Part shown: positions 22,901 to 25,883 of the stretch, piece by piece
Position numbering within the stretch: the stretch's first letter is position 1
How the letters are laid out: each line of letters starts with the position of its first letter
From: Hemicentrotus pulcherrimus
Taxonomy: Eukaryota > Echinodermata > Echinoidea > Camarodonta > Strongylocentrotidae
Reading direction: 5' to 3'
Assembly (NCBI GenBank): GCA_003118195.1
Contig: BEXV01001586.1
Span: forward strand, 7,186 to 33,068
Length of the DNA: 25,883 nt
The notes under the pieces: model-generated
Seen by the model: the letters and a program-made list of their open reading frames with translations, nothing else
The model's database searches: none
What the model was told of the DNA's origin: nothing
Translations under genes and position numbers: made by a program

Positions 22901-23143
22901 CTGGTTTTCTTCTTGTACAACCTGCATTCCAAAAGTCATTTCTGTGTGATCCTCATGAATACTTCAATGACTAATGACTAAGAAAATTAAAGCATGAAAC
23001 AACAAAATGTTGTAATGTTCCACGTGTTCCATGTGTATTTAAAAATTATACCATCGTCATACTTACTTGTTCCAGTTTGACTTTTTGCTGCTTTCAATGG
23101 ATGCCAGATGCTGCTCAAGTGCTTCTAACAGACTACTAGGGGC
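642..23143 (-). CDS. PICALM: PICALM/AP180-type clathrin assembly protein gene, partial (overview of all exons)
   Basis: This entry covers the spliced gene whose exons are listed separately. Family knowledge: PICALM/AP180 proteins bind PtdIns(4,5)P2 through an N-terminal ANTH domain and recruit clathrin and AP-2 through a long disordered tail, setting vesicle size and sorting SNAREs in endocytosis at the plasma membrane. Seen here: the end of the ANTH region (APSSLLEALEQHLASIE), the linker KARLAALK-EQRLKE, a long Ser/Pro/Ala-rich tail with NPF, DPF and DLF/DLL motifs, and the conserved late block NFDKAFG, LDTTLVKLATNLDIKG, TGGAGWSPQKGP. The ALK-EQRLKE junction resembles vertebrate PICALM more than SNAP91, although invertebrates usually have one co-orthologue of both. 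All junction phases agree. The ANTH core and the last exon lie outside the window, so neither start codon nor stop codon is present. Family assignment is firm. Inclusion of the small cassettes is inference. Confidence 0.88.
1846..2030 (+). repeat. Tandem duplication, about 94-100 bp unit
   Basis: aagaatgctactattaaa (from 1847) recurs as aagaatgcaactattaaa (from 1941), and agaaatgcaataatcatgaa (1900-1919) recurs at 2000-2019 with one mismatch. The copies differ by small indels; both end near a tttaaccct motif. Confidence 0.85.
2521..2600 (+). repeat. tRNA-like fragment with a Pol III B-box-like sequence (SINE remnant?)
   Basis: GGTTCAAATCC (2578-2588) matches the B-box consensus and sits in a TpsiC-like stem-loop (aggg ttcaaat ccct). 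The sequence taagagctggtcaaaagg about 50 nt upstream loosely resembles an A box. The cloverleaf is not complete, so this is more like a decayed tRNA-derived SINE head than a tRNA gene. Confidence 0.4.
2605..2743 (-). CDS. PICALM: PICALM exon: conserved TGG-W block of the C-terminal tail (139 nt, phase 2 to 0)
   Basis: Opens with one base (G) that completes a Lys codon, then reads TEHQWTKNSPSQRTGGAGWS, PQKGPIGSSAAPSWGV and AAAAPMGGYM. RTGGAGWSPQKGP corresponds to the KLTGGSNWQPK segment of PICALM/SNAP91, and the upstream QWTKNSP to VNWSQPG. The acceptor is tttattttag before GACGG. The donor is ATG before gtgagt, and the exon ends on a whole codon. The GC-rich exon body stands out sharply from its flanks. 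A competing frame is open through the same bases but gives DGTPMDQELTITEDRRG, which lacks family resemblance and phase fit. Confidence 0.93.
2744..4021 (-). other. Phase-2 intron
   Basis: AT-rich. It holds a degenerate TTAACCC hairpin (3905-3990). A donor-like gtaata at about 2990 has no open exon in the required frame. Nothing else is supportable. Confidence 0.6.
3905..3990. repeat. TTAACCC-type small hairpin
   Basis: attaaccctttaaatgctaa is loosely mirrored by ttattaatagagttaat. It resembles the clearer copy at 24091-24175. The arms are degenerate. Confidence 0.4.
4022..4087 (-). CDS. PICALM: Probable 66-nt PICALM cassette exon (phase 2-2)
   Basis: The block has a strong acceptor (cacacttactaatgcag before AACTGC) after a very long pyrimidine tract, and a donor GAA-gtaggt. 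In the phase imposed by the preceding exon (AA left over) it is open and reads TAGAGSGSGALDFDLHGMGR then Leu, ending again with AA so that either K codon is restored. Inclusion gives SSPKK-TAGAG...GRLK-TEHQW. Skipping gives SSPKK-TEHQW. The Gly/Ser linker followed by LDFDL looks like an inserted short acidic-hydrophobic motif; its partner is unknown. If the donor is ignored, the frame meets TAG after AAG, which would end the protein. The peptide is not recognised elsewhere in the family; the fit of phase, length and sites makes it likely. Confidence 0.6.
4100..4735 (+). repeat. Long degenerate polypurine tract (polypyrimidine in the transcript)
   Basis: About 600 bp strongly enriched in A+G on the plus strand, with recurring gatgga, gatgaa and aggatga units but no fixed period. 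Minus-strand frames of 118 and 200 codons through it are Ser/His/Leu/Pro-rich artefacts of composition. It directly precedes the acceptor of the 66-nt exon. Confidence 0.8.
5199..5270 (+). repeat. (GA)n microsatellite
   Basis: About 60 nt of GA repeats with a few GGG interruptions, inside the longer purine-skewed zone. Confidence 0.95.
6459..6482 (+). repeat. G-run (17 nt with one A)
   Basis: Eight G, one A and eight G (6465-6481) after a T-run. On the transcript this is a C-tract about 105-120 nt after the donor at 6585. On the plus strand it could form a G-quadruplex. Confidence 0.85.
6586..6754 (-). CDS. PICALM: PICALM exon: conserved GD-L / LD-LV-LATNL block (169 nt, phase 1 to 2)
   Basis: Encodes QTTAPIMGDVLQPMNQQ, a linker, then GGKNLDTTLVKLATNLDIKG and VSSPK plus a split codon. 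MGDVLQP aligns with the GDLLKP/GDLLMP segment, and NLDTTLVKLATNLDIKG with LDSSLANLVGNLGI of vertebrate PICALM/SNAP91. This late block is the most conserved part of the family's tail outside the ANTH domain and contributes to clathrin/AP-2 assembly. The acceptor is tttctcctcag before CCCAAA. The donor is AAAAA before gtgagt. It ends with AA, which needs a phase-2 exon next; both 4087 and 2743 fit. Confidence 0.95.
6755..7671 (-). other. Phase-1 intron
   Basis: Contains the foldback MITE 6832-6961 near its 3' end. The rest (6962-7671) is AT-rich with nothing supportable; a GT donor-like site at 7367-7373 has no matching acceptor. Confidence 0.6.
6832..6961. mobile_element. Foldback MITE just upstream of an exon acceptor
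   Basis: Inverted ends of about 27 bp: tagtgtttcaaaaaaccgtc (from 6834) is mirrored by tgacggttttgtgaaacta (6941-6959). Symmetry continues inward with mismatches (agtacaagttaaccaacatc against the reverse of gatgatagtaaactcatact). In the transcript it ends about 78 nt before the acceptor at 6755. Confidence 0.82.
7672..7740 (-). CDS. PICALM: PICALM exon with conserved NFDKAFG (69 nt, phase 1-1)
   Basis: After a split codon the exon reads FANNNDIGANFDKAFG and SSVQPA. ANFDKAFG matches the FExxFG segment that precedes the late conserved block in PICALM (FESVFG) and SNAP91 (FEAAFG), as recalled from the family. The acceptor is cattcccatctcacag before GTTTTG. The donor is CCAGCAG before gtaacg. 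It begins with two bases and ends with one; the trailing G joins CC of the next exon to give Ala. Its 23 codons can be skipped in frame, although family conservation of the motif suggests it is usually included. Confidence 0.9.
8467..8626. mobile_element. Possible MITE with about 21-bp imperfect inverted ends
   Basis: atagtgccatctcatggtcaac (8467-8488 region) is mirrored by gctgacccgagatggcgcta (8606-8625 region). The interior is GC-richer than the flanks, which explains an otherwise meaningless plus-strand open frame there. No target-site duplication could be confirmed by eye. Confidence 0.5.
10062..10105. repeat. Short near-perfect hairpin
   Basis: tagatgctaatgatcagta and tactgatcatgtaacatcta form arms of about 18-19 bp around a 5-nt loop; the inner 10 bp (atgatcagta / tactgatcat) are perfect. 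Confidence 0.75.
10948..10989 (-). CDS. PICALM: Probable 42-nt PICALM microexon (phase 1-1)
   Basis: A 14-codon block with a strong pyrimidine-rich acceptor (gtaatctctctcacag before AACACC) and a CAG-gtacca donor. In the phase set by both neighbours it is open and reads HPQPILSSMISSP between split codons (AAA Lys on entry, GGT Gly on exit). Inclusion gives ...CFEK-HPQPILSSMISSP-GFANNND. Skipping gives ...CFES-FANNND. Composition suits the tail. I cannot match this peptide to a known exon, and a 42-nt open stretch alone is weak evidence; the joint fit of acceptor, donor and phase is what supports it. The plus strand here also has an open frame (10932-11216) with no family resemblance. Confidence 0.48.
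11120..11420. mobile_element. Small element with 14-bp perfect terminal inverted repeats, plus inverted relatives
   Basis: GTACAGTCAAACCT (11120-11133) and AGGTTTGACTGTAC (11215-11228) are perfect inverted ends of a 109-bp element containing tandem 'accacctgtctacaa' units. The internal stretch ttttccttgggcagtcgct is repeated inverted at about 11271-11293 (agcgactgcccaaggaaaa) and followed by further gtagacaggtgg units at about 11307 and 11394. This gives a nested palindrome of related non-coding units, typical of MITE clusters. Confidence 0.78.
13104..13167. repeat. Imperfect hairpin, about 26-bp arms
   Basis: ccagaaccagaaggacgtta (13104-13123) is mirrored by a right arm at 13142-13167 (agttagcgcccttctggtcc, continuing to tgaag) with several mismatches around an 11-nt loop. 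The foldback is short and could be a small MITE or a structured RNA segment. Confidence 0.6.
13546..14448 (-). CDS. PICALM: PICALM large tail exon with NPF/DPF motifs and PNYS-KSP repeats (903 nt, phase 1-1)
   Basis: A 300-codon block, Ser/Pro/Asp-rich and disordered in character. Near its start is PPNPFTSSDP (NPF, EH-domain ligand), then KLDPFAGIEDD (DPF, AP-2 alpha-ear ligand), GDLLAPLAPDTF (DLL, clathrin-like) and QLDPLSP. The middle holds three PNYS units exactly 32 residues apart plus a shorter fourth (PKYS 26 residues on), each followed by a KSP, with about seventeen SP/TP sites over the exon. Towards the end, SEIESIFGARP recalls the FESVFG segment of PICALM. The acceptor (acttctctgtgtag before ATATGG) and donor (GAAA before gtaaat) both fit phase 1. 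The opening ATG is internal to the message, not a start. Reading past the donor meets TAG after two codons. The size and in-frame length suggest a tissue-regulated tail module. Confidence 0.85.
14449..15669 (-). other. Phase-1 intron with a tandem duplication
   Basis: Apart from the 152-bp duplication at 15115-15420, nothing is supportable. Two GG-gtaaga donor-like sites in the duplication cannot be paired with an acceptor giving a multiple of three. Confidence 0.55.
15115..15420. repeat. 152-bp tandem duplication
   Basis: A block beginning at 15115 (agtcttacccatgag) recurs at 15267 (agtcttaaccatgag). The copies share long identical stretches such as atgaaactgagggctaaatg and differ by a few substitutions and a short indel near the TACATG end. 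Each copy also contains a smaller internal echo of gtcttaccca. Confidence 0.9.
15670..15786 (-). CDS. PICALM: Probable PICALM tail cassette exon (117 nt, phase 1-1)
   Basis: A GC-rich open block within AT-rich intron. After a split codon it reads VSQSVPIDIPRPSIQASRSA and PSSYVDSLGLLAPSSLPT. Ser/Pro-rich composition matches the neighbouring tail exons, and SLGLLAP is a weak clathrin-box-like stretch. The acceptor is good (attgctcttgggcag before CTGTC) and gives the phase-1 start that both neighbours require. The donor chosen (CCA before gtactg) restores phase 1 but is a weak match to consensus. A phase-0 alternative (ACT before gtatta) would break the frame. With the chosen donor it is a 39-codon unit that can be skipped without frame change. 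The exon body is well supported; its 3' boundary is uncertain. Confidence 0.58.
15787..17066 (-). other. Phase-1 intron
   Basis: Contains the (GA)n tract at its 5' end and a short (GT)n at 16437-16450. The plus-strand open frames at 16083-16541 have no family resemblance and AT-driven composition. Nothing else was seen. Confidence 0.6.
16915..17045 (+). repeat. (GA)n microsatellite
   Basis: Nearly uninterrupted GA repeats at 16938-16978 and 16984-17032. In transcript sense this is a (CU)n tract starting about 20-30 nt after the donor at 17066. Confidence 0.95.
17067..17213 (-). CDS. PICALM: PICALM tail exon, Gln/Asn-rich (147 nt, phase 1-1)
   Basis: After a split Val codon the exon reads NNNNQPGTKPSQDLMFLQ, then SNQMTSILQAQMATQVM and TSNQPPQWGGSPN. 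It is Gln/Met/Asn-rich with a possible short amphipathic helix (MFLQSNQMTSILQAQMATQ). I know of no named motif in it; the Q-rich run may act as a flexible or self-associating segment, which is inference. The acceptor is ccccacacag before TGAAC. The donor is AATG before gtaaat. It begins with two bases and ends with one, so its 49-codon length can be skipped in frame. In the transcript a (CU)n tract begins within about 20-30 nt after the donor. Confidence 0.88.
17214..17653 (-). other. Short phase-1 intron
   Basis: Separates the NPF/DLF exon from the Gln-rich exon. No repeat or motif of note was seen. Confidence 0.7.
17654..17861 (-). CDS. PICALM: PICALM exon: EQRLKE linker and Ala/Pro-rich tail with NPF and DLF (208 nt, phase 0 to 1)
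   Basis: The exon opens with EQRLKETQQ, identical at EQRLKE to the PICALM linker, then reads SESITFTPEPVVQSTPQ and an Ala/Pro-rich run containing SNPFITAPAP and SGQDLFAAPA. The NPF tripeptide is the ligand of EH domains (EPS15, intersectin). DLF resembles the DLL/DLF clathrin-terminal-domain motifs of AP180 tails. The acceptor is ttgttgtacag before GAGCAA. The donor is GCAG before gttagt. The frame starts on a whole codon, joining directly to the preceding ALK, and ends after one base (G). The sequence is low in hydrophobic residues, as expected for a disordered tail. Confidence 0.92.
18070..18460. mobile_element. Large foldback (MITE-like) element with 108-bp arms
   Basis: The core is a near-perfect palindrome: arms 18157-18264 and 18278-18385 around a 13-nt loop, with only scattered mismatches over 108 bp. 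Outer matches extend the symmetry: caattag with gctcatgaaattcacactc (18070-18102) is mirrored by gagtgtgaatttgatgagc (18396-18414) and ctaattgg (18452-18459). A small hairpin (ccctagta / tactaggg, 18420-18444) appears to be inserted in the right outer arm. No coding sequence is present, so it would be non-autonomous. Confidence 0.85.
18668..18829. repeat. Direct repeat of about 50 bp flanking (ATA)n
   Basis: The block ending in tttcactagtggcttgaaa occurs at about 18668-18716 and again at 18781-18829. The intervening ~65 bp contains an (AAT)n microsatellite (18764-18781). It looks like a local duplication or two ends of one element. Confidence 0.75.
18867..18910. repeat. Perfect 17-bp-arm hairpin with a CRE in each arm
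   Basis: TGACGTCATCCATGGTA (18867-18883) is mirrored exactly by TACCATGGATGACGTCA (18894-18910) around a 10-nt loop that itself contains GTGCAC. Each arm begins with the palindromic CRE/ATF octamer TGACGTCA and includes CCATGG. Confidence 0.9.
20040..20290. other. GC-rich island with two open frames and a 21-bp tandem repeat
   Basis: A compositional island in AT-rich intron. On the plus strand one frame reads VEGKGKTVRVMMQDERMLEE from about 20050 and another reads KKERVFAFTKTKGYLIIKVK from about 20106, with overlapping ends, as if one coding segment had shifted frame. A 21-bp unit (ctctgggaggtgtggctaaaa) is repeated in tandem at 20194-20214 and 20215-20235 with two mismatches. I do not recognise the peptides. 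It could be a decayed transposable-element or processed-gene fragment, or it could hold the small exon proposed at 20148-20195. Confidence 0.4.
20148..20195 (-). CDS. Speculative 48-nt phase 0-0 cassette exon in a GC-rich island
   Basis: Bounded by a pyrimidine-rich acceptor (ccacacctcccag) and a CAG-gtagcc donor, this 48-nt block is open in the only frame allowed by the surrounding phase-0 intron and would insert SYNEVGTTILFDFNDQ between ALK and EQRLKE. It lies in the GC-rich island 20040-20290, where plus-strand frames are open as well. I know of no family member with this insert. The phase and splice-site fit could be chance, so this is a candidate only. Confidence 0.18.
21740..22130 (+). 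repeat. Purine-skewed GA-rich low-complexity tract
   Basis: Almost pure A+G on the plus strand, densest at 21893-22010 with interrupted (GA)n and (GAAA)n. On the transcribed minus strand it reads as a CU-rich tract beginning soon after the GC donor at 22147. Open frames through it are Leu/Ser/Phe-rich artefacts of composition. Confidence 0.85.
22148..22262 (-). CDS. PICALM: PICALM exon: charged linker helix, with GC donor (115 nt, phase 2 to 0)
   Basis: The exon encodes ANTVQTVLNAFSSSAASIDD and then NDKKKALEDEKARLAALK. The second half corresponds to the PICALM segment ALEEEQARLKALK, a charged and probably helical stretch in the linker between the ANTH domain and the tail. The acceptor is gtatgcag before AGCC, and the opening A completes the Lys codon begun in the previous exon. 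The 3' end is odd. Family alignment and the next exon (which opens EQRLKE in phase 0) place the junction after CTC AAG, where the intron begins with gc (AAG then gcatgc). The nearest GT downstream would add Ala-Cys-Ile-Phe and break the phase. I therefore read a GC-AG intron. On the transcript a CU-rich tract follows about 120-260 nt downstream. Confidence 0.88.
22263..23066 (-). other. Intron with no supported exon
   Basis: Phase-2 intron. It includes a run of open codons at 22851-22925 flanked by AG/GT, but this would put a stop in the required frame and is rejected. A mariner-like motif (cagtgcgagtcaaaaaaaag) occurs at about 22318-22337 with no visible partner end. A TTAACCC-type fragment is at 22575-22615. 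Confidence 0.55.
23067..23143 (-). CDS. PICALM: PICALM exon: end of the ANTH region (77 nt, phase 0 to 2)
   Basis: The exon encodes APSSLLEALEQHLASIE followed by SSKKSNWN and a split codon. It matches the strongly conserved last helix of the ANTH region in PICALM/AP180 (human APSSLLDALEQHLASLE, from memory). In the family this helix packs against the phosphoinositide-binding superhelix, and the disordered tail begins just after it. The acceptor is a good one (ttaatttgcag then GCCCCT). The donor is near perfect (AA then gtaagt). The exon starts on a whole codon and ends with two bases (AA), which join the A that opens the next exon to give Lys. The usual LEGKK after the helix is replaced by IESSKK, so the linker has diverged. 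Confidence is high because sequence match, splice sites and phase all agree. Confidence 0.93.
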
Positions 23144-24090
23144 CTGCAAATTAAATGGTTAAGTACAAAAAATTATAAACTTACAAAATGACTTCTAAGC
23201 AAGATAAGATGAGACAGATGTTAGTGCTCTTGAATTTCTTTAGAAAGCTACATATTTAATTTTGAGATATTTCATGCCTTCTTCTCTTGCTTGGTGGAGC
23301 ATATAGCAGTTGGAACATTTTCAAATGAGTACAACTGTGACTGGCATGATATTAATACTGCAAACGCTTTAGTCAATTAACTGGTAAAGTGTTTTATTTT
23401 TCAAAAAGAGTCATTATTACTATTTATATAACTTTAGGTTGTGTGTTTGTTGTTGCACCATTTCCTACTCCATTTTAACATTACAATGTGATCGCCAGGA
23501 ATAATGCGTCATTAACAGCAAAATTTTTGTAAAACACACTGCAAAAAAAAATGAGAATGGCTCCAAAGCTAATACATATGTTAATTTACATTAGTGAGAA
23601 GGCCAGTATAAAAGATTGAGGTTCCGCAAACGGCGCAAAGAGATTTCAATCGGTTTGATTGACTATATAAGTATATATACATGACTTACATCTCTCATAA
23701 AACCAAATTGAGAAATGGTTATTGAGAAGCACGAAATGCAAAAAGATAAACATTGGTACATTTCAATGATGTGATGTAAATTTCAGGTGTAAAGATTGAA
23801 ATGTATTCAAGTACAGAAATGTAAACCGGTAACTAGCTATTCCAGTGAAAGTTATTTTAAAATTCACAACACATGTACTGTTAAATGTATGGTAGCAAAT
23901 CTTTGCAAGAAGTATGTAAAGTACATGAATTAGGAGTTGAGTTGAATATAAAATATGGCCTTGAGAGAGGGGAGGAGGGGGGGGGGGGCTGGTCAAAACA
24001 TTTATGTGTACAACCATGATCATTTGTAAACATTACAGAGCGTTCAGTTTGAATTTAAAACTGACAGGCCTTGGGTATTCTTTTCAACAA

Positions 24091-24175
24091 CTTTAACCCG
24101 TTGATTACTGAATTATCTTATTCCCATAGGCTTAACACAGGGACCACCAGGTTCCCGTAAGCAATGGGTTAAAAG
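24091..24175. mobile_element. 85-bp hairpin with TTAACCC ends
   Basis: ctttaacccgttgatta (24091-24107) and taagcaatgggttaaaag (24158-24175) are inverted ends with two or three mismatches. An inner gggacc/ggttccc pair adds symmetry. Related ends occur at 3905-3990 and a half copy near 22575, so this is probably a dispersed short MITE family. Confidence 0.6.
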
Positions 24176-24429
24176 ATTTACCCCTAGGTGGCATTTTTTC
24201 CCTTCACAGCAGATTCTTCTCCCGAAACAAACAAAACACTCTGTCACTGTCTAATCGTTTTTTTAGGCCACACTCCACTTGAAAATGCTGTTGCACGTTA
24301 GCCTTGAATACATAAGGATCTTGAATGTTAACTATGGATGGGGGTGAAGAGTTCCAGTCTGAAAGTGTTTTGGGAATGAATGATTATATGAATGAATCTT
24401 TGCTTAAACTATTAGTTATTGTGCGGTCT

Positions 24430-24572
24430 TTTGGGCCCCATTTCATGAAACTTGTCATCAGTGGCAAATGACAGTTTTTGTTATAAGCTACTGAAATCCT
24501 TGCTTCTGATTGGTTATCAGCAGATTTGTAACTGATTTTTGTCATTTGTCATCGAAAGAAGGCTTTGTGAAG
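24430..24572. mobile_element. Imperfect foldback element (ggccccatttcatgaaact type)
   Basis: The left end, tttcatgaaacttgtcatca with ggcaaatgacagtttttg, is mirrored by tttttgtcatttgtcatcga and ggctttgtga. Arms are about 45 bp and imperfect. It is non-coding. I recall similar gggccc-atttcatgaaa ends as common in marine invertebrate genomes. Confidence 0.6.
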
Positions 24573-24922
24573 GATGAAGCGATGAAGTAGTTAAAAACAA
24601 ATGATGAGCTCTTAAATGAAAGAGTTATATATGTACATATAGACAACACAATAAGTGATGAAATGGTGAATACTAGCATACATGTAGGTTTGGGTTAATA
24701 AGTCATGTACATGTAATAGAAGAAAGAAAACTTCACTAACTTCACTTCTCAAGAACTCTTCTAATTTAAAATAATACTAGGTAGATCATGCCAAAACAAT
24801 ACTATACTGTAATGTACATGTGTACTTGTATCAAAACAAAATAAAAACAATATCATGCATTGCTTCTGTTCAAAAGTCAGCCAGCACTAAAACCAAACAC
24901 TGCCTCACCTTACCATCCAGTG

Positions 24923-24936
24923 GTTTCCATGGAAAC
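24923..24936. promoter_or_regulatory. Perfect RFX X-box palindrome
   Basis: GTTTCCATGGAAAC is a 14-bp perfect palindrome matching the RFX X-box consensus GTTNCCATGGNAAC. It lies in an intron of the PICALM-like gene. Function is inferred from the motif only. Confidence 0.5.
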
Positions 24937-25883
24937 AACATATTAGGACACTGCAACTCAAACAACAAGACGTAAATGTGCATCTTATGCTGTACTATGA
25001 ATACCAGATTATAGTTGGGTTAGTGGCATTAGGCCTGTCCTCATCAGCTTGAGTTTGCCAAATAACCCGCTATTTTCACAAAGAGCGGGATATTTTGGAA
25101 ACAAGACCAAGATTTCTCCAGAAATTTCCTCGACCAAATATCACGCTAGATACATGTAGCTGGATAATTTGCAATCTGGATAGTTCAAATATCTGGTTAT
25201 TTGGTGAATTTGAGCTGATGATGACAGGCCTATTGCAATTCATGATCTTAATAAAACAATATATAAATAAGCCAAGTTTATACTGTGCAAATAGTTTGGC
25301 CTACCCTGGCATCTATCAAATCTAGATCAGAGGGTTGCTCTTTTTGAAAACAACTGGATGTTTTTGTCCTGATCATAACATAACATTGAAGGAGGGGGAA
25401 CTACATGCATGGCAAAGCAGAATTCGTTCCCAATTTCTTACTGAGCATAATTTTAAGGTACACAGGTACACTTCATTTAATGTTAAGAACTGAAAACTTT
25501 CTTTTTGTAGCAAGCACATGTAATACACAACTATCATACTTTATTCATTCTATATAAGGACAGAGAGACAGTTTACTCATCTGTGTCAACACATCGGATG
25601 TACCATCCATTATTGCTATTCAAACAATTGTTATGTGTTTTGGATACATTTTTGGTTGAGCTAAATGCATAGTATAAACTTAACTTTTGGAATGCTTGTA
25701 TATTTTCTGGAATAATACAAAAAAGGGGTCATGCAGGAAACTCACTGTTTTATATTCAGGTGGCACATCACCAAACTGCCGATAATTTACATGCAAGACA
25801 ACATTCAGAAAGACATACAATTACACAGTCAATCAATACTATTCCAACATGCTGAGCAAAATGTGCATTTCTACCCCCCCCCC

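Larger units (their letters stand above)
23144..25883 (-). other. Intron upstream of the first exon in the window
   Basis: No exon is supportable in this 2.7 kb. The ANTH-domain exons that must precede the exon ending at 23143 were not found and should lie beyond the right edge. The stretch holds a TTAACCC hairpin (24091-24175), an imperfect foldback element (about 24430-24572), an RFX X-box palindrome (24923-24936), a G-rich run (23964-23988), several TACATGTA octamers and a terminal run of ten C residues. Confidence 0.6.

Noticed and set aside
22851..22925. Open block on the minus strand (frame reading QEENQGVYFMKIIAPNGGYP) with AG and GT edges, resembling an extra exon.
   Set aside because: In the phase-2 frame required here it contains a TGA. 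The peptide has no PICALM similarity and looks more like a repeat relic.
24899..24952. Possible minus-strand exon (CPNMLFPWKPLDG) between tgcag and gtaagg.
   Set aside because: It ends in phase 1, but the next exon needs phase 0, and the peptide does not match the ANTH sequence expected just upstream of APSSLL.

Overview
The window looks like intronic and exonic DNA of one large animal gene. It is AT-rich (roughly one third G+C by eye), has no long bacterial-style coding block, and is full of foldback elements, microsatellites and purine/pyrimidine-skewed tracts. On the minus strand it carries a chain of short GC-richer open blocks bounded by AG acceptors and GT (once GC) donors whose phases all fit together. 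The protein they spell is a clathrin assembly protein of the PICALM/AP180 (SNAP91, LAP, UNC-11) family. The strongest anchors are APSSLLEALEQHLASIE (end of the ANTH region), KARLAALK joined to EQRLKE, FDKAFG, LDTTLVKLATNLDIKG and TGGAGWSPQKGP. The repeat types and the very frequent octamer TACATGTA suggest a marine invertebrate, with an echinoderm such as a sea urchin as my best guess. The species is not proven by anything here.

Transcription runs right to left. The N-terminal ANTH exons lie beyond the right edge (above 25883) and the last C-terminal exon lies beyond the left edge. In transcript order the exons are 23143-23067, 22262-22148, 17861-17654, 17213-17067, 15786-15670 (probable), 14448-13546 (large, 903 nt), 10989-10948 (42 nt, probable), 7740-7672, 6754-6586, 4087-4022 (probable cassette), 2743-2605 and 686-642 (tentative). 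Exons from 17213 down to 7672 are all phase 1-1 and multiples of three, so any subset can be skipped without loss of frame. The same holds for 4022-4087 (phase 2-2) and 642-686 (phase 0-0). This is the layout of a gene that varies its disordered clathrin/AP-2/EH-binding tail by alternative splicing.

The 903-nt exon is the most distinctive coding piece. It has NPF, DPF, DLL and DPL motifs and a 32-residue tandem repeat (PNYS ... KSP) rich in SP/TP sites. The introns hold several foldback (MITE-like) elements, a long palindromic element at 18070-18460, a hairpin with a CRE (TGACGTCA) in each arm, a perfect RFX X-box palindrome, two tandem duplications, GA microsatellites that are CU-rich in the transcript and lie next to exons, and an unexplained GC-rich island near 20050-20240. 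I found no RNA gene, CRISPR array or complete mobile element with a transposase, and no well-supported gene on the plus strand.
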